From NCBI GenBank assembly GCA_945873675.1, contig CAMCEP010000008.1, positions 1-24,523 on the forward strand: DNA of 24,523 bases, written 5' to 3'. Shown here piece after piece: positions 1-8,470 of this stretch (positions are counted from its first letter, which is position 1; each line of letters begins with the position of its first letter). Position numbers and translations under genes: made by a program. The stretch is from Asaia bogorensis. Its GTDB lineage: Bacteria; Pseudomonadota; Alphaproteobacteria; Acetobacterales; Acetobacteraceae. The notes beneath the pieces were generated by a model. The model saw only the letters and a list, made by a program, of their open reading frames with translations, made no database searches and had not been told where the DNA came from.

Positions 1-843
1 TATCAATGCCCGCCCAATGGATCTGGCCTGCATGCGCTGCAAATTCTGGGCACGCTGGGTAATCTGCCCACACCGGAAGGCGGACCGCTTTCCGCCACGC
101 GCTTGCACCGGCATATCGAAGCCGCGCGCATGGCCTATCGGGATCGCGATGCTTTCCTGGCCGATCCCGCGCAGGTGAATGTGCCGGTCGAAAAGCTGCT
201 GAATGCCGATTACCTGAAGCGCCTGGCCGGCTTGATCCGCGATGATGCGGCGCTGCCGGAATTGCCCGCGCCTGGTGAAAGCGATCTGAACAAGCACAAG
301 GACACGGTTTATCTTTGCGTGGTGGATAAGGATGGCAATGCCTGTTCCTTCATCAATTCGCTGTTCGAGAGCTTTGGTTCAGGCATCCTTGCGGAAAAAT
401 CCGGTGTCATGCTGCAAAATCGCGGTTTCGGCTTCCGCTTGCAGGAAGGCCACCCGAATTGCATCGCGCCCAATAAGCGCCCGCTGCATACCATCATCCC
501 CGGCATGGTGATGAAAAATGGCCGCGCCATCATGCCCTATGGCGTCATGGGCGGGCGCTATCAGCCGACCGGGCATAGCTACTTCCTGACCAATCATTTC
601 GAATTCGGTCTGGATGTGCAGGAAGCGATTGATCTGCCGCGCCTGATGCCGCAGGATGGCAAGGTGCAGGTGGAACGCGGCTTTAGTGGTGCCGTCATTG
701 ATCAGCTGAATCGCCTTGGTCATGTGTGTGAAGGCATCGACAAGCCCCATGGCGGTGGTCAGGCGATTTTCATTGACCATGAAAAGGGCTGCCTGGTGGG
801 TGGGTCTGACCCGCGCAAGGATGGCTGCGCGATGGGTTACTGA
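1..843 (+). CDS. gamma-glutamyltransferase family protein, 3' part (5' end outside window)
   Basis: The reading frame is open from the first base, so the gene begins upstream and only about 280 C-terminal residues are seen. This family are N-terminal-nucleophile hydrolases that cleave and transfer gamma-glutamyl groups (for example from glutathione) and mature by self-cleavage before a catalytic threonine. The expected small-subunit start is visible as KDTVYLCVVDKDGNA, which corresponds to the TTH-SVVD-DGNAV region of the family, so the Thr in KDT is the likely nucleophile. Further family landmarks are PLHTIIPGMV, the MGGRYQPTGH glycine pair and the terminal GGSDPRKDG. The amidase gene follows after 39 bases on the same strand, so the two may be co-transcribed. 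The substrate cannot be told from sequence; several such proteins act on other gamma-glutamyl or acyl compounds. Confidence 0.9.
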   Translation, partial: YQCPPNGSGLHALQILGTLGNLPTPEGGPLSATRLHRHIEAARMAYRDRDAFLADPAQVNVPVEKLLNADYLKRLAGLIRDDAALPELPAPGESDLNKHKDTVYLCVVDKDGNACSFINSLFESFGSGILAEKSGVMLQNRGFGFRLQEGHPNCIAPNKRPLHTIIPGMVMKNGRAIMPYGVMGGRYQPTGHSYFLTNHFEFGLDVQEAIDLPRLMPQDGKVQVERGFSGAVIDQLNRLGHVCEGIDKPHGGGQAIFIDHEKGCLVGGSDPRKDGCAMGY

Positions 844-882
844 TTAGCCGCGCAATTTCAAAAAAAATCTAAGGAAACGCCG

Positions 883-2379
883 ATGACCGAACCCTGTGAC
901 CTGACCGCCGTTGAAGCGCGCCGCCTGATCGGGCAGCGCAAGCTTTCCCCCGTTGAATTGCTGGAAAGCTGCCTCACGCGCATTGGTGAGGTGAACCATG
1001 CAGTGAACGCCGTGGTGGCCTTGGACGAGGACCGCGCCCGCGCGGCGGCGAAGGAAGCCGAAGCCGCCGTGATGCGCGGTGATGAATTGGGCCCGCTGCA
1101 TGGCCTGCCAATCGGCATCAAGGATCTGGAAGAAACCGAGGGGCTGCGCACCACCTATGGCAGCCCAATCTTCCGCGATTTCATTCCCGATGCGGATTGC
1201 GGCATGGTCGCCAATCTGCGCACGAATGGCGCGATCATCACGGGCAAGACCAATACGCCGGAATTCGGCGCGGGGGCGAATACCCGCAACGCCGTCTATG
1301 GCGTAACCGGCAATCCCTTTGATCCGATGAAATCCGCGGCAGGGTCTTCGGGTGGTTCGGGCGTGGCGCTGGCTACGAATATGTTCCCGATCTGCTCGGG
1401 TTCCGACACGGGCGGTTCCTTGCGTAACCCAGCCGCCTTCAATGGCATTGTGGGCTACCGCCCATCACCCGGTCTGGTGCCTTCCGAAAAGCGGGCGCAT
1501 GGCTGGTCTGGCCTGCCAGTGCTCGGCCCCATGGCGCGCAATGTGCCGGATGTGTGCCTGTTGCTATCGGCCATGGCATCCGATGATGGGCGCGATCCGC
1601 TCGCCTACACCTTGCATGATGGCTATGTGCGGGAAGAACCGAGCCTTTACTTCCCGGTGCCGCGCTATGATTTGGCCAGCCTGCGCTTGGCCGTCAGCCC
1701 GGATTTCGGCATGGCGCCGACCGAAAACCATATTCGCGACATCTTCGCCGACCGCGCCGGCGCCATCGCGCCGATGTTTGGCGCAGCCGAAGCCGCACAC
1801 CCCGATTGCACTGGCGGTGATGAGGCGTTTGAGGTGCTGCGCGCCGCGGGCTTCCTGACCTCCCACCTAGAGAAATGCCGCACCCGCCCGCAGGATGTCG
1901 GGCCCAATGTGCGCGCCAATGTGGAAGAAGGGCTGCGCTATAGCCTGGACGACTACGCCCGCGCGGCAGCCGCGCAGACCAAGATGTACCGCGCCTGGCA
2001 GGGGTTTTTCGCCGCGCATGATGTGCTGATCACGCCGGCCATCACTGTTTCGCCACGGCCATGGAAGGAGCTGTTTCCCGCCGAGATCGATGGCAAGCCG
2101 ACGCGGACCTACTTCCACTGGCTGGCGTTGGCTTATTACCCGACGCTGTGCGGCCACCCGGCGATTTCGATCCCGATGGGGCTGGACCGCAACGGCATGC
2201 CCTTCGGCTTGCAGGTGGTCGGGCCGCGCGGCGGGGACCGGCTGGTGCTCGGCGTCGCGGCGGCGATTGAGGAAGCCTTTGCCGGCGATCCGCTGCGCTG
2301 CCGCCCGGTGCCGGATTTGGCGAAGCTGAGGGCAGCTAAGCCGGTCAAGGAAATGCCGGGCGCGGTGGGTTGGGATTGA
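883..2379 (+). CDS. amidase signature (AS) family amidohydrolase
   Basis: This is a 498-residue amidase-signature hydrolase. The Ser-cisSer-Lys triad can be placed: the lysine in LPIGIKDLEET, the cis-serine in GSDTGGS and the nucleophile region in AAGSSGGSGVALA. The length is typical for the family (about 450-550), and the C-terminal GHPAISIPMGLDRNGMPFGLQVVG block is also typical. A purine-rich AAGGAAAC lies just before the ATG. The enzyme should be cytoplasmic and hydrolyse a carboxylic amide. It is not clearly GatA, because no gatB or gatC neighbours are present. Its place directly behind a gamma-glutamyltransferase gene suggests shared catabolism of an amide or gamma-glutamyl compound, which is inference only. 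Confidence 0.9.
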   Translation: MTEPCDLTAVEARRLIGQRKLSPVELLESCLTRIGEVNHAVNAVVALDEDRARAAAKEAEAAVMRGDELGPLHGLPIGIKDLEETEGLRTTYGSPIFRDFIPDADCGMVANLRTNGAIITGKTNTPEFGAGANTRNAVYGVTGNPFDPMKSAAGSSGGSGVALATNMFPICSGSDTGGSLRNPAAFNGIVGYRPSPGLVPSEKRAHGWSGLPVLGPMARNVPDVCLLLSAMASDDGRDPLAYTLHDGYVREEPSLYFPVPRYDLASLRLAVSPDFGMAPTENHIRDIFADRAGAIAPMFGAAEAAHPDCTGGDEAFEVLRAAGFLTSHLEKCRTRPQDVGPNVRANVEEGLRYSLDDYARAAAAQTKMYRAWQGFFAAHDVLITPAITVSPRPWKELFPAEIDGKPTRTYFHWLALAYYPTLCGHPAISIPMGLDRNGMPFGLQVVGPRGGDRLVLGVAAAIEEAFAGDPLRCRPVPDLAKLRAAKPVKEMPGAVGWD

Positions 2380-2693
2380 TACTCGGCCAGTCCGCTTGGG
2401 CCCTTCGCTGGACCGAGGGGCCTCTTGGTTGATGAGCTTGCCGAGAGCATGTGCCAGACAAGAACAAAACAAGAATATACCATGATTTTTTCAATTGTCT
2501 GACGCTAGATAACATTGCCCTATCGTGGGAATCACGTTAACGTTACCTAATCGAAGCAGTTAACTGGTATGATGGAAACATCAAATCTTTCTGCTGCTTC
2601 GAAAGGAACAATGTTGATTGAAGCTCATGTTTCTTTGCTCAATCGCCAAGCGGTATCGGCAAAGGGGGGCCTCTCAGGCAAGGAGATTATTCG
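2380..2693 (+). other. intergenic region upstream of the OmpA-like gene
   Basis: This 314-base stretch has no convincing gene. It becomes clearly AT-richer than its flanks from about 2465 onward, as expected of a promoter region. Near 2395-2435 there is an imperfect GC-rich inverted repeat (GGGCCC against GGGGCC arms) but no T-run after it, so I do not call a terminator for the amidase gene. Two GTTAAC hexamers lie at about 2536 and 2559. A small frame at 2618-2842 overlaps the signal-peptide region of the following gene and looks non-coding. Confidence 0.6.
2543..2573 (+). promoter_or_regulatory. candidate sigma70-type promoter with extended -10
   Basis: TGGTATGAT at 2565-2573 resembles an extended -10 element (TGnTATAAT), with a weak TTACCT at 2543-2548 about 19 bases upstream as a possible -35. 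It sits in the AT-rich part of the intergenic region, about 120 bases before the OmpA-like start, leaving a long 5' leader. It was found by eye only. Confidence 0.35.
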
Positions 2694-3788
2694 ATGGTTT
2701 CGATTCGTCTAGCCGCTGCAGCCGTGGCGATAGGCTCTTTGGTGGGCAGCGCTTCCGCACAGCAGTCGCAGGGCTTCTATGTTGGCGGTGGTGCGGGGGC
2801 GACGATCAGTGGCCTCACGAAAGGCGCGCTGGCGCCCAATAGCGATTCCACGCTCTCCTCACCACGGCATGACTTGGAGCGTAAATGGGAAATTGGAACC
2901 ATAGGGGTCCTCAGTTTAGGGTATGGTTTCGGCAACGGCATTCGCGCCGAAATTGAAGGCCAGCTTCAATACAATACCGGGTCCTCGGCAATTGCCTTCC
3001 ATCGCTCGGTGCCCGCCAACGGGAACATGACTGGCTATGGGGTCATGGGCAACATTCTCTATGATATTGATCTTCGCTCCATCGGCATCAATACGACGGC
3101 GGTGGTCCCTTATGTCGGCCTTGGCCTGGGCTATATGTTGTGGAGCTGGAATGACGTGTCTGCGACGGTCGGTGATTCACGCCAGGTGATCGATGATCAG
3201 GATGGTGTTGTGGGTTATCAGGCAATCGTCGGCGTCTCGTTCCCGATTACTTCCGTGCCCGGCCTCTCCTTAACGGCGGAGTATCGCTATTACAATGATT
3301 TTGGCAATCCGGAACTGAAGGCAAAAGTCACGACCACAACCACGGGAACGACAAGTTCCAAAGCGATTGCGATCGGAAATTACGGCCATAGCGGGCTGAT
3401 TGGCTTGCGCTATTCTTTCGGCGCCGCTCCGGCAGTTGTGGCGGCCGCCCCGGTTGCCGCTGCCCGTACCTTCATGGTCTTCTTCGACTGGAGCAAGGCG
3501 GACCTGACTGACCGAGCGCGTCAGATCATCGGCGACGCGGCTTCTTCCCGCGGATCGGGGGTCACGCGTATTGAAGTTAACGGGTACACGGATCGCTCTG
3601 GTGCAGCCGACTACAACAGGCAGCTTTCGGTCCGCCGTGCCAATGCGGTGGCGGCGGAACTCATGCGCCGTGGCGTACCCCGCAATGAAATCTTCACAAA
3701 CGGCTTGGGCGAGGAAAACAACCTTGTGCCGACTGCCGATGGTGTGCGTGAACCGCAGAATCGCCGCGTCGAAATCATCCTGAAATAG
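2694..3788 (+). CDS. outer-membrane beta-barrel protein with C-terminal OmpA peptidoglycan-binding domain
   Basis: The 364-residue protein starts with a clear Sec signal peptide (hydrophobic core AAAAVAIGSLVG, cleavage after SASA-QQ). Residues of about 25-245 alternate like an 8-stranded barrel, beginning GFYVGGGAGATI and ending with the strand LIGLRYSFGAAP. An Ala/Pro-rich hinge (APAVVAAAPVAAA) leads to an OmpA/MotB domain over about residues 260-364, with FFDWSKADLT, EVNGYTDRSGAADYN and the closing NRRVEIILK, which match the peptidoglycan-binding loop signature. The start is supported by AAGGAG at 2680-2685, eight bases before the ATG. The protein should tie the outer membrane to the cell wall. 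It stands alone, with its own likely promoter and terminator. Confidence 0.93.
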   Translation: MVSIRLAAAAVAIGSLVGSASAQQSQGFYVGGGAGATISGLTKGALAPNSDSTLSSPRHDLERKWEIGTIGVLSLGYGFGNGIRAEIEGQLQYNTGSSAIAFHRSVPANGNMTGYGVMGNILYDIDLRSIGINTTAVVPYVGLGLGYMLWSWNDVSATVGDSRQVIDDQDGVVGYQAIVGVSFPITSVPGLSLTAEYRYYNDFGNPELKAKVTTTTTGTTSSKAIAIGNYGHSGLIGLRYSFGAAPAVVAAAPVAAARTFMVFFDWSKADLTDRARQIIGDAASSRGSGVTRIEVNGYTDRSGAADYNRQLSVRRANAVAAELMRRGVPRNEIFTNGLGEENNLVPTADGVREPQNRRVEIILK

Positions 3789-3806
3789 GCTTCCGACAGT
3801 CCGTTG

Positions 3807-3843
3807 AAGGCCGCTGGACCCGGGTGGGACGGCGGCCTTTTTC
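3807..3843 (+). terminator. Rho-independent terminator after the OmpA-like gene
   Basis: A perfect 8-base stem AAGGCCGC (3807-3814) pairs with GCGGCCTT (3832-3839) around a 17-base loop and runs straight into TTTTTCTTT. It lies 18 bases after the stop codon. Confidence 0.88.
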
Positions 3844-3897
3844 TTTGGGGGGGGTAAGGCTTGTCAGGGGCGGATCAGTCGGCCATTGCAGTGATCC

Positions 3898-5046
3898 ATG
3901 CGGCCTTTGCTGATCGGTTCGGAAATCTATCGCGGCTCCACCTATGGGCCGAAGCACCCGCTGGCGATACCGCGGGTTTCCACGACACTTGACCTGATCC
4001 GCGCGCTGGGTTGGGTGGGGCCTGATCAATACATCGAAAGCCCGCGCGCCTCACCGGCCGAACTGCAACGCTTTCATCACGCCGACTATATCGCCGCCCT
4101 GATGCGCGCCGAAGAAACACAAAGCGTCAGCGCCGAAGATCGCGAACGCTTTCGCATCGGCGCCGATGGCAACCCAGTCTACCGCGAAGTATTTCGCCGT
4201 CCCGCCACCAGCGCGGGGGGTGTGCTGCTGGCGGCAAGGCTGACCGCCTCGGGCGGGGTTGTGCATGTGCCAGGTGGCGGCACGCATCATGGTCGGGCGG
4301 ATCGTGCTTCTGGCTTTTGTTATGTGAATGACGCGGTGCTGGGGTTATTGGCCTGGCGCGATCAGGGGCTGTCACCGCTACTGTATGTGGATATTGACGC
4401 CCATCACGGCGATGGCGTGCAAGATGCCTTTCATGATGACCCGCATGTCTTCACGCTTTCCGTGCATGAAGGCGGGCGCTGGCCCTTCACTGGGGCGCTT
4501 GGCGATAAGGCGGGGGGCCAGGCGGCGAATATCCCGGTGCCTGCCGGCTTCAATGACAGTGAAATGGCCTGGGTGCTGCACGAAGCTATCCTGCCCATCG
4601 CACGGCGCCTCAGGCCCGCCGCCATCATGCTGCAATGCGGTGCCGATGCGCTTGAAGAAGACCCGCTTTCGCGCCTTGCGCTTTCCAATAATGCCCATCG
4701 CGCGGTAGTGGCCGCGCTGATGGGCCTCGCGCCGCGGCTGATCGTGCTGGGCGGCGGCGGCTATAATCCCTGGAGCGTGGCGCGCTGCTGGGCCGGGGTT
4801 TGGGGCGCGCTGAATGGCAACGCCCTGCCCGAACGCCTGCCCGAAGCGGCGGAGGCGGTGCTGCGGGGCTTAAGCTACCACCGCGCCGCTGGACGCAACC
4901 CGCCCGACCATTGGTTCACCACACTTGCTGATGCGCCACGCCCCGGCGTGGTGCGCGCCATAGTCCGCCGTGCGGCGGCAGCCGCGCTTGAGGCTCTTCC
5001 CGATAGAGCATTTCCGCCACGCTTGCGCGCGGCAGATATGCTCTAA
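3898..5046 (+). CDS. histone deacetylase-fold (AcuC/HDAC superfamily) deacetylase
   Basis: The 382-residue protein is full length for bacterial class II-like deacetylases, which remove acetyl groups from lysines, polyamines or small acetylated amines using zinc. The His-His pair is seen in GGGTHHGRADRASGF. The zinc ligands are Asp and His in YVDIDAHHGDGV plus a later Asp in CGADALEEDPL, and the transition-state tyrosine lies in GGGGYNPW. No signal peptide is seen, so it should be cytoplasmic. The ATG start has only a poor ribosome site, so the exact start is uncertain by a few codons. It lies behind the OmpA-like terminator and has its own transcription start somewhere in the short gap. Protein substrate, acetylpolyamine and acetoin-related roles are all possible. 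Confidence 0.92.
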   Translation: MRPLLIGSEIYRGSTYGPKHPLAIPRVSTTLDLIRALGWVGPDQYIESPRASPAELQRFHHADYIAALMRAEETQSVSAEDRERFRIGADGNPVYREVFRRPATSAGGVLLAARLTASGGVVHVPGGGTHHGRADRASGFCYVNDAVLGLLAWRDQGLSPLLYVDIDAHHGDGVQDAFHDDPHVFTLSVHEGGRWPFTGALGDKAGGQAANIPVPAGFNDSEMAWVLHEAILPIARRLRPAAIMLQCGADALEEDPLSRLALSNNAHRAVVAALMGLAPRLIVLGGGGYNPWSVARCWAGVWGALNGNALPERLPEAAEAVLRGLSYHRAAGRNPPDHWFTTLADAPRPGVVRAIVRRAAAAALEALPDRAFPPRLRAADML

Positions 5047-5074
5047 ACTAATTTCTGGTCGTATTCTCCGAGTC

Positions 5075-5094
5075 GCCAAGTGATTCCACTTGGC
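5075..5094 (+). other. perfect hairpin between the deacetylase and DUF192 genes
   Basis: GCCAAGTG, loop ATTC, CACTTGGC forms an 8-bp perfect stem 28 bases after the deacetylase stop. There is no T-run behind it, so it is at best a weak terminator or an RNA-stabilising element. It also contains the in-frame GTG at 5080, which argues against using that codon as the start of the next gene. Confidence 0.45.
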
Positions 5095-5127
5095 TTGAAA
5101 ATGCTTCGACGTGTCGTGAAGGCTTTC

Positions 5128-5616
5128 ATGCAAAGACGTTCCCTGCTGGCGCTTGGCGCCCTGCTGCCACTAGTCGCCCCCTGGGCTGCCCTGGCGCAAC
5201 CGGGTGTGGATCGGCCTCAGCCCCGTTTGCCGACCGAGCCCTTGGTGTTTGAAACCCGCGATGGCAGGCGCCTTGCCTTCACCGTGGAAATGGCCGTGCA
5301 GCCGGAACAGCAGATGATCGGCCTGATGTTCCGCCCGGAAGTAAAGCCAGATGAGGGGATGTTGTTCGATTGGGGCGCCCCACGCGAAAGCTCCATGTGG
5401 ATGCGCAATACCATCACATCGCTGGATATGGTGTTCATCGCCGCTGATGGGCGGCTGCATCGGATTGCGGAGCGCACCGTGCCCCATTCGCTGGCGACTG
5501 TTTCCAGCAATGGCCCGGTGCGCGCCACGCTGGAATTGGCCGCCGGCACGGCGGAACGCCTGAATATCCGGGTTGGGGACCGCGCGCTGCATCGGATTTT
5601 CGGCACGGCGCCCTAA
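5128..5616 (+). CDS. DUF192 family secreted protein
   Basis: I start this 162-residue protein at ATG 5128 rather than at an in-frame GTG 48 bases upstream. The reason is that 5128 has GAAGG five bases before it and gives a clean signal peptide (RRSLLALGALLPLVAPWAALA, cleaved near ALAQ). The mature part carries the DUF192 landmarks: FTVEMAVQPEQQMIGLMFR, the MWMRNT motif, LDMVFIAADGRL and a closing RVGDRALH block. The family is small, mostly beta, secreted, and of unproven function. The downstream neighbour is convergent, 28 bases away, so this gene is the end of its transcript. Confidence 0.9.
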   Translation: MQRRSLLALGALLPLVAPWAALAQPGVDRPQPRLPTEPLVFETRDGRRLAFTVEMAVQPEQQMIGLMFRPEVKPDEGMLFDWGAPRESSMWMRNTITSLDMVFIAADGRLHRIAERTVPHSLATVSSNGPVRATLELAAGTAERLNIRVGDRALHRIFGTAP

Positions 5617-5644
5617 AGGCCAGATGGAACAAAAAGGGTCGAGG

Positions 5645-6007
5645 TTAAGCCCGCGCGCCCGCCCAAGCCTGCAAGCGAGGGCGGATGCGCAGAAAGCCGC
5701 GATAGGCGCGTTCCAGCAACCACAATAAGGGCGGGAAGCGCGCGGCCTGGCCAAGCGGGCGAAGCACTGGAATGGCGCGCCACATGGCAGCGAAGGCCGC
5801 CGCGCCATGCAGCAAAGCCCCCTCAGCTTCGCGCGCATGAAAGCGCGCCAGCAGCAGCGCGGGATCAATCGGGCAAGCCGCCCCCTCAGCGCCGATATCA
5901 ATAAAGTCAATCGCGCCCCGCCGATCCAGCCGGCGCATCAGCGCAATTTCGCGCAGACAAAGCGGGCAAGCGCCATCGAACCAAACGGTAACTTGAGCGG
6001 GGGTCAT
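5645..6007 (-). CDS. DCC1-type thiol-disulfide oxidoreductase (DUF393)
   Basis: This 120-residue protein opens with VTVWFDGACPLCLREI, the family's DGxCPLC motif. The remaining hallmarks are an Arg-rich helix after the motif, an F-IDIG strand and a hydrophobic C-terminal part (LLWLLERAYRGFLRIRP). Such proteins have a thioredoxin-like fold and probably perform thiol-disulfide exchange with the CxxC pair, though in vivo partners are unknown. It lies 49 bases downstream of anmK on the same strand and is probably co-transcribed with it. Confidence 0.88.
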   Translation of the reverse strand: MTPAQVTVWFDGACPLCLREIALMRRLDRRGAIDFIDIGAEGAACPIDPALLLARFHAREAEGALLHGAAAFAAMWRAIPVLRPLGQAARFPPLLWLLERAYRGFLRIRPRLQAWAGARA

Positions 6008-6056
6008 GCACCCCAGGTAATGCGCGCGGCTGGCGCGGCAAGACCACGACCGAAAG

Positions 6057-7154
6057 CTACAACAGCGCGCCGATAATCCGCCCGCCAGTCAACGGCCGCG
6101 GCGCCCCGGTGGTGCCGGGGAAGCTCAGTGGCAGGCCGCGCGCCACGCGGGCGGCCAAAACGCCGAAAGCCTGGGCTTCCAGCGCATCGCCATCCCAACC
6201 CGCGACCTCCACCGGCCGGACAGGTTCTTCCAAGGCGCCACCAAGCGCCTTCATCAGCGCTGGATTGCGCCGCCCACCGCCCGCCACCAGCCATTGCAGC
6301 GGCGGTTCCGGGAAATGCCGTGCGGCGGCGGCAACGCACACGGCGCAGAAAGCGACCAAGGTCGCCGCGCCATCGGCGGCGGAAAGGCTGCCCGCCCCGG
6401 CCTCACGCAAGGCACGGTCAAAATCCAGCCTATCGAGCGATTTCGGCGGTGGCGCAGCCAAATAAGGATGCGCCATCAACCGCCCCAGCACCGCGCCATC
6501 CGCCTGGCCCGCCAAAGCCAGCTTGCCCGCGGCATCATAATCCTTACCGGTATGCTGGCGCGCCCAATCATCCAAAGGCCCATTGGCCGGCCCGGTATCA
6601 AAGGCCAGCATCTCCCCATCCGGCCCAAGCCACGTCACGTTGCCAACGCCGCCCAGGTTCAGGATGGCGAGTGGCTTCGGCAAGGGCGCGGCGAGCGCGC
6701 GATGGAAAACCGGCACCAGGGGCGCGCCCTGCCCGCCGGCAGCGACATCGGCGCTGCGGAAATCATAAGCCACACTCATGCCCGTGCGGCGCGCCAGCAT
6801 GGCCGCATCGCCGATCTGCCAGGTGAAGGGGGCGCCGCTGCGCCCCGGCGCCGCCGGGCGATGCAGGATGGTCTGGCCATGGAATCCGACCAAATCTGCC
6901 GGCAGGCCAATGGCCTCCACCGCCTCCGCATGGCGTTCGGTCAGGCGGCGTGTCGCGTCCAGCAAGGCGGGATCATCGGGCGTCAGGCTCTCGGCGCGGT
7001 CCAACAGGGACCGCAGTGCGCGGCGCAAGGCGGGGTCATAGGGCAGGGTCTGGCGCGGGCCGAAGCGCGCAATCGCCTCCCCATCTGTTTCCAGATAGGC
7101 TGCATCCACGCCATCCAATGACGTGCCACTCATAAGGCCGATGGTTCTCAGCAT
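6057..7154 (-). CDS. anmK: anhydro-N-acetylmuramic acid kinase AnmK
   Basis: AnmK phosphorylates and hydrolyses 1,6-anhydro-MurNAc to MurNAc-6-phosphate in cell-wall recycling. The 365-residue length is normal. Visible family blocks, in order, are GLMSGTSLDGVDAAYLET (ATP phosphate loop), VGFHGQTILHRP, LNLGGVGNVTWL, the catalytic-region DTGPANGPLDDW and VAGGGRRNPALM near the end. The start is immediately followed by the conserved IGLMSGTS, so there is little room for doubt. The divergent tyrS start is 78 bases away, an arrangement I know from many alphaproteobacteria. Confidence 0.96.
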   Translation of the reverse strand: MLRTIGLMSGTSLDGVDAAYLETDGEAIARFGPRQTLPYDPALRRALRSLLDRAESLTPDDPALLDATRRLTERHAEAVEAIGLPADLVGFHGQTILHRPAAPGRSGAPFTWQIGDAAMLARRTGMSVAYDFRSADVAAGGQGAPLVPVFHRALAAPLPKPLAILNLGGVGNVTWLGPDGEMLAFDTGPANGPLDDWARQHTGKDYDAAGKLALAGQADGAVLGRLMAHPYLAAPPPKSLDRLDFDRALREAGAGSLSAADGAATLVAFCAVCVAAAARHFPEPPLQWLVAGGGRRNPALMKALGGALEEPVRPVEVAGWDGDALEAQAFGVLAARVARGLPLSFPGTTGAPRPLTGGRIIGALL

Positions 7155-7232
7155 GATGGGGACGTGCTACCCCCGCCCGCCTGTCGGTGGAAGCCCCCGG
7201 CAGCGTTGAGTTTTGAGAAACCGGATAGCATC

Positions 7233-8468
7233 ATGAACAGCGCGCGAAGCGATTTCCTGCATGTGGCGCGGGAACGCGGCTATATTCACCAAACCACCGA
7301 AGAAGGCGCCTTTCTGGCGCGGCTGCAGGCGGGCCCGCTCGCCGGCTATATCGGCTTTGATGCGACTGCCGATAGCCTGCATGTCGGGTCCCTGGTGCAG
7401 ATCATGCTGCTGCGGCTGATGCAGCGCACCGGCAATCGCCCCGTGGTGCTGATGGGCGGCGGCACGACAAAGGTGGGCGATCCTTCCTTCCGGGATGAAG
7501 CGCGGCCCTTGCTTTCGGATGCGCAGATCGAAACCAATAAGGCCGGCATCCGCAAGGTTTTCGATGCCTTCCTGAGTTTTGGTGATGGCCCGACGGATGC
7601 CATCATGCTCGATAACGCGGAATGGCTGGACAAGCTGCTGTACATTCCCTTCCTGCGTGATGTCGGGCGGCATTTCAGCGTCAATCGCATGCTGACGATG
7701 GAAAGCGTGAAGCAAAGGCTGGAACGCGATCAGCCGCTGACCTTCCTTGAATTCAACTACATGCTGCTTCAGGCCTATGACTTCCTGGAATTGCGCCGTC
7801 GCCATGGTGTGGTGCTGCAAATGGGCGGGTCCGATCAATGGGGCAATATTGTCATGGGGACCGATCTGATCCGGCGCATGGATCAGGCGGAAGCCTTTGG
7901 CCTGACGACACCGCTGATCACCACCGCATCCGGGGCGAAGATGGGCAAGACGGCGAAGGGCGCCGTGTGGCTCAATGCCGATCGCGTTTCGCCTTATGAT
8001 TACTGGCAATTCTGGCGCAATACGGAAGATGCCGATGTGGCGCGCTTCATGGGGCTGTTCACCGAATTGCCCATGACTGAAATCGCCCGCTACGCCGCGC
8101 TGCAAGGCGCTGAGGTGAATGAGGCGAAGAAGGCCCTTGCCACCGAAGCCTGCGCTTTGCTGCATGGCCGCGCCGCGGCGGAAGCTGCCGCCGAGACAGC
8201 GCGCAAAGCCTTTGAAGAAGGGCTGAATGCGGCAAGCCTGCCGACGGTGGTGTCAGCGCTGCCCGTCAGCATTGTTGACGTGCTGGTGGAACATAAGCTG
8301 GTGCCAAGCAAAGGTGAGGCGCGGCGCCTCATCGCCAATGGCGGGATTTACGCCAATAATGAAGCCGTTACCGCGATTGATCGCGTGCTGGATGCTGCAG
8401 ACCTTCGAGACGGCGTCATCAAGCTTTCCATTGGCAAGAAGCGCCATGTGTTGCTGAAGCCGGCGTGA
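7233..8468 (+). CDS. tyrS: tyrosine-tRNA ligase
   Basis: This class I aminoacyl-tRNA synthetase charges tRNA-Tyr with tyrosine. I use ATG 7233 (411 residues); the 23 residues encoded upstream in frame (Pro-rich, starting near 7164) do not resemble the family, and they run into the anmK promoter side. The ATP-binding HIGH-type motif is DSLHVGSLVQ, the tyrosine pocket GGSDQWGNIVMG is intact, and the KMSKS-type loop reads GAKMGKTAKG. A C-terminal S4 RNA-binding domain (VEHKLVPSKGEARRLIANGG to the end) is present. The ribosome site is weak. An MFS gene converges from the right with only two bases between the stop codons. Confidence 0.97.
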   Translation: MNSARSDFLHVARERGYIHQTTEEGAFLARLQAGPLAGYIGFDATADSLHVGSLVQIMLLRLMQRTGNRPVVLMGGGTTKVGDPSFRDEARPLLSDAQIETNKAGIRKVFDAFLSFGDGPTDAIMLDNAEWLDKLLYIPFLRDVGRHFSVNRMLTMESVKQRLERDQPLTFLEFNYMLLQAYDFLELRRRHGVVLQMGGSDQWGNIVMGTDLIRRMDQAEAFGLTTPLITTASGAKMGKTAKGAVWLNADRVSPYDYWQFWRNTEDADVARFMGLFTELPMTEIARYAALQGAEVNEAKKALATEACALLHGRAAAEAAAETARKAFEEGLNAASLPTVVSALPVSIVDVLVEHKLVPSKGEARRLIANGGIYANNEAVTAIDRVLDAADLRDGVIKLSIGKKRHVLLKPA

Positions 8469-8470
8469 GT

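Noticed and set aside
2618..2842. 74-codon plus-strand frame upstream of the OmpA-like gene
   Set aside because: It overlaps the real signal peptide in another frame, is rich in Arg/Gly and has no family features; it has no ribosome site as good as AAGGAG at 2680.
6128..7121. Long plus-strand frames opposite anmK
   Set aside because: Pro/Arg/Gln/His-rich translations typical of the antisense of a GC-rich gene; anmK explains the DNA fully.
7167..8165. 332-codon minus-strand frame opposite tyrS
   Set aside because: Antisense shadow; the composition (His/Gln-rich) is not protein-like and tyrS is certain.
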